From: Megaleporinus macrocephalus
Lineage: Eukaryota; Chordata; Actinopteri; Characiformes; Anostomidae
Length of the DNA stretch: 64,000 nucleotides
NCBI GenBank assembly: GCA_021613375.1
Contig: CM038711.1
Span: 14,036,576-14,100,575, forward strand
Direction of reading: 5' to 3'
The notes beneath the pieces were generated by a model. It did not search any database. It was not told where the DNA came from and saw nothing but the letters and a program-made list of their open reading frames with translations. Every line of letters begins with the position of its first letter. The stretch's first letter is position 1. Shown here piece after piece: positions 60,680 through 64,000 of the stretch. A program made the position numbers and the translations under genes.

Positions 60680-61494
60680 GCTTAGGTTTGTTTACATGAG
60701 CAATCTGGTGCAAGGCATCAGTACACAGAGAGCCTATCTACCTTTAAGTGCTCTCCTGGGCCACATTTAAACCAAACCTGTGCAACATCTCCATCTATTC
60801 CACAAATTAGTTTTATTTTTAATTTCAACTGGGGACTTGGTTCTTCATTTGTAGTCAAAACCACCAGCTGTGAGGAGACTACGCTGAACCAATCTAAAGT
60901 ATTGCTGGCTGGACTAATATCTATAAAGCACATGCTACACCACTGCAACAGATCAAATGTTGGTTCAAACACATTCCCCACCAAAAGTGGTTTATTAAGA
61001 TGTTCTTCTTTGGCTCTTAAGGTTTGAACAGGAGCTACAAAACTAATGTAGGCAGAGACACTTATTTAACATAATAATTATGTTGACATTCAAAATTGGA
61101 CTCCAAACATTTTCATCATCGATTTTTCAGTTTCTAAATTCAACATGATGTCCAACCTAGAGTGAGCAGAGGGCTGCACATAGTATCATACGTGTGTGAG
61201 CAGATAGCAAAAGAAAAAGAACCAGTCTGGGAGCTTACACAAAGGATAATGTGTTCACATACAAAATATTCAAGTCCACAGAAACTCAATGTTACCTTTA
61301 ACCAACAGCAAAAAAGAAAAAAAAAATATTCTGGTGAGGATTTTGTAGAAGCAGAAAGGTAATTAGGATCACATAAGGTGGTGTAAACCACCGATAGGTC
61401 AAAACCGGTCAAAACTGTTACAGTTCCTGTCTATTTGAGCCTTGACGATTCATCTTATCTTCTTCTCCTGAAGCAACAGAAGTACACTAAACCC
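60680..61494. other. Gene-free stretch
   Basis: No repeat family or exon recognised. Frames of 66-90 codons lack domain signals. Confidence 0.4.
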
Positions 61495-61905
61495 CAAAAA
61501 ACAACCCACCAATGAGCAGTGCTGCGCTGGTATGAGTGAAGCAGACTCATACTGGGTCCACCTTTTAGATGTAACTCAGAAACAACAGCTCATCTCTTGC
61601 TACACAGTTTGCACTGATTATTCAGAGATTGCTGCTCACAGGATGCCGTTGGCTGAATATTTTTGGTTTGTGGAGTAATCTCAGTCCAGTAGTGACACTA
61701 AGATGTTTTAAAACTTATACTATATCAGTGTCACTGCAGTGCTGAGACTCCACCACCCCACTAATACCTGTTTTCTGGGGTCTGCTGAAGAGCCCTGACA
61801 AAGAAAGTATACAAAGAAACAGATTGGCTGCAGTCTGTAATTGTAGAATATTTAAATAAAGGGCCCCAATATGGTATGTGTAGCTGATAGAATGGACACT
61901 GAATA
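61495..61905. mobile_element. Foldback MITE, right-half fragment (copy D)
   Basis: ccaccttttagatgtaactc, ctcagtccagtagtgacact, cagtgtcactgcagtgctga g and ctgcagtctgtaattgtag align in order with the right part of copies A and E. The left arm is missing. Confidence 0.7.
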
Positions 61906-62815
61906 GTTATTGCTTATTACTTTCTACAGCTCCGATTTAGCTTTTAGTAAAAAATCAAAGCACTAGTTTCTGTAGCCCTAGAGGCTAACAAGTAATGAAA
62001 TCTTACACTCACCAATTAGCATAACGCAAACTACATGCCTACACCATAAGACACTTACCTCAAACCATATCAAGCTGTCAAATAAACTTACACAGACGTA
62101 TGTAGTTTCATAACACAGCATGCTATCTATAAGAATTGGCAAAGGCTCAGACACCACTCTAATAATTCTGTTTTTAGCTATGCAGTAAACCAGTCCGCCC
62201 AAGTTTATAGGCAATGATGAGACATACAGTGCCGGAAACCACATAAGCAAGTCTTTGTGGTTAACCACATTAGCAAGTCTCTACTAAGGAAGCAAACTTC
62301 AAAGACATGTCTTGACTGATCGACTCTAGTTGGAGTGAAGAGAAAATTGTGTATTTATATTGTTTGGTAAACTGCTGTATCAACAAAGTGGCAATGCCAG
62401 CTCTTTTGACAATACTCACTTTCTGCTAAAAGTGCTTGAAAACGCTGAGGCTTGGCTAGAACAGAGTGCTGTGCGTCTCTCTCTCTCTCCAGACTTCCGG
62501 GCCAGGTATGAAAAAGTGCTGTATAAATGATGAGAGGCAGCAGCATGGAGGTATTTCATTACCAGTCTGGGCAGGAATGTCAGGACGGCTGATTTCACAT
62601 GCTGCAACTTCTCTTTGCCGAGGCTCCAAACGTCAGCCTCGCAGCTCTCACTGACTGTGACGGATTTAAATCGCAGTCACTGGAGATCTGCGCTACATTT
62701 CTCCTTCTAACTTTCAGAAGAGACACTCGTTTTTAGGAAAGCTGACCCTAAAAATTCAGATTGCTATAAGAGGATAGAGGGGGGTAGCTATGGCGAGGCA
62801 CAACTATAGTGGGAA
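61906..62815. other. Gene-free stretch
   Basis: A (CT)n-like run at 62478-62491. A minus-strand frame at 62355-62546 meets a GTGAGT near 62411-62417 but has no acceptor or recognisable protein, so it is not called an exon. Confidence 0.35.
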
Positions 62816-63535
62816 AACACTGACTGGACACTTTATTAAGCACACCTCCACATCTACACTCCTCCTTCTCCATTTTATGAGCTTCACTTAGCATGTAGGA
62901 GCACTCTGTATATCACAATTACAGACCGTAGTCCATCTGTATCTCTGCAAACCTTTAACTCTGTTCTTCAATGCTTTGGACCCCCACAAGCCCACCACAT
63001 GGAAGGTACTATGAAGATGGTGGATCATTCTAAGCACCGCTGTGGTGCCCACGTGTTAGTATGCCTTGCACTGGTCCAAGTCGTCCAGACACAGCAGCGC
63101 TGCTGTAGTGTTTTAAACACTGTGTCCACTCACTGTCCACTCTATTAGACACGCCTACCTTGTTGGTTCACCTTGTCATAGAGGTTGTGTTGGTCATCCT
63201 TTAGTCTTTCATCAGTGGTCACAGGATGCTGCCCACAGAGCGCAGTTGGCTTAACAGCTTTGGTTGGTGGACTACTCTCAGTCCAGCAGTGACACTGAGG
63301 TGTTTAAAAGCTCCAGCAGCAGCACTGCTGTGTCTTATTCATTCGTACCAGCACAGACGCTAACACACCAACACCATGTCAGTGTCACTGCAGTGCTGAG
63401 AATGATCCACCGCCACATCATAACTGCTATTTGGTGGCACTGTGGGGCTGCTGACCACTGATTATGCAGGACTACAGTCTGTAATTGAAACACTACAAAG
63501 TGCACCTATATGGTAAGCGACGCTAATAAAATAAC
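62816..63535. mobile_element. Full-length foldback MITE (copy E)
   Basis: The left arm (ggacactttattaagcacac, then aattacagaccgtagtccat) is inverted at the right (actacagtctgtaatt, cactacaaagtgcacctata tggtaagc). Internal blocks gtggatcattctaagc and its inverse gctgagaatgatccaccg, and cacagcagcgctgctg, form further pairings. Same family as 23241-23988. Confidence 0.78.
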
Positions 63536-64000
63536 GTATATTTATCAAAGAGGTCAGTTGGTGTTGGTAATAGAGGTAAAAGGGGTAATCAGCCAACCAA
63601 ATATGTTTTTGTTTTTTTTAGTGACCGCTATAAAAAAAGCTATTTGTCAAATACAAGAAATTCTTTGTATACATAGCTGTGTCTCAGAAAGACCAGAAGA
63701 ATAATTGGTGATTTACTCACTGATTTATTGAGTGATGAATGATGGCTACTCCTACTATTACCCATCCTATATACAAATGCCCGACCCAGAAAGGCATCAT
63801 GGGAATTCTTGGGCTTGATGCAAAGCCAGGCACCAAAGATGTCCACCACAGTTGGTGTTGGAGAAAAACTAGCGCAGGTAGCAGACCCCATGCTAAAGGT
63901 TAATCTCAGGCTTAAGCCCATCAATACTCCAAGAGACAGATTGTTCCTCCTGTATGTCTCTCTAATGTTCAATAACCTGCACTAATATTAACATAGACTG
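63536..64000. other. Unassigned stretch with a 110-codon minus-strand frame
   Basis: The minus frame at 63640-63972 includes LSLRLTFSMGSATCASFSPT and PTVVDIFGAWLCIKP and has no stop, but I recognise no family or splice context. It may be part of an interspersed repeat. Confidence 0.25.

Larger units (their letters stand above)
54604..64000 (-). other. Intron (upstream of the GRAF exon)
   Basis: Inferred from the minus-strand acceptor at 54604-54606. No upstream BAR exon was recognised up to the window edge. It holds a hAT MITE with TSD, local segmental duplications and two foldback MITEs; the first 500 bases next to the exon look non-repetitive. Confidence 0.6.

Noticed and set aside
62355..62546. 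Possible minus-strand exon ending at GTGAGT near 62411-62417
   Set aside because: No acceptor at a suitable place and the peptide does not match GRAF or any family I know.
63640..63972. 110-codon minus-strand frame
   Set aside because: Open but unrecognised; no splice context, and possibly part of a dispersed repeat. Kept only as an unassigned stretch.

Overview
This is a 64 kb piece of vertebrate nuclear DNA, almost certainly from a teleost fish. It is AT-rich, has no dense long ORFs, operons or bacterial signals, and is full of fish-type interspersed repeats: hAT-like and Tc1-like DNA transposons, long foldback MITEs, tRNA-derived SINEs, L2-like and other non-LTR LINE relics, solo-LTR-like pieces and microsatellites. 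The repeat mix suggests an otophysan fish (characin or catfish type), but that is a weak inference.

The only host coding sequence I can defend is one 72-nt exon on the minus strand (54532-54603) with consensus splice sites. It encodes 24 residues of the BAR domain of a GRAF-family Rho-GAP (arhgap26 or arhgap42). I found no neighbouring GRAF exon on either side, so the rest of the window reads as two long introns of this gene: about 9.4 kb or more upstream (54604-64000) and about 54.5 kb or more downstream (1-54531).

Layout. 1-7 kb: Tc1 relics, an L2-like LINE 3' end and ordinary intron. 7.6-9.0 kb: a composite hAT-like element bounded by an 8-bp target-site duplication (TSD). 9.58-10.29 kb: a 23-bp minisatellite. 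12.06-13.73 kb: an LTR-like fragment and a broken BED-finger hAT transposase. 13.7-19.5 kb: several MITEs and a (TA)n tract. 20.0-21.7 kb: a hAT-like element with a nested MITE. 23.2-24.0 kb: a full-length foldback MITE. 25.7-28.2 kb: a diverged tandem repeat split by an LTR and a hAT MITE that itself carries a nested palindrome. 28.8-30.2 kb: a MITE and a SINE, each with TSDs. 34.6-36.9 kb: SINE, foldback fragments, a degenerate satellite and a deleted Tc1. 38.5-40.1 kb: a dead L2 LINE interrupted by a SINE. 41.5 kb: another LINE tail. 45.5-47.5 kb: a diverged duplication with an LTR-like insertion. 50.9-51.9 kb: two hAT MITEs with TSDs. 52.7-54.4 kb: a 65-bp satellite and an 82-bp tandem/inverted block lying 136 bp from the exon. 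58.1-60.7 kb: a hAT MITE with a perfect TSD and chimeric local duplications. 61.5-63.5 kb: two more foldback elements.

No mobile element here looks able to move by its own protein: every transposase or reverse transcriptase piece is frameshifted, truncated or stop-ridden. The interest lies in the repeat architecture (nested insertions dated by paralogous empty sites, a composite hAT unit, a satellite that resembles a foldback terminus, perfect hairpins) and in a few non-repetitive GC-rich blocks that could be conserved intronic regulatory DNA.
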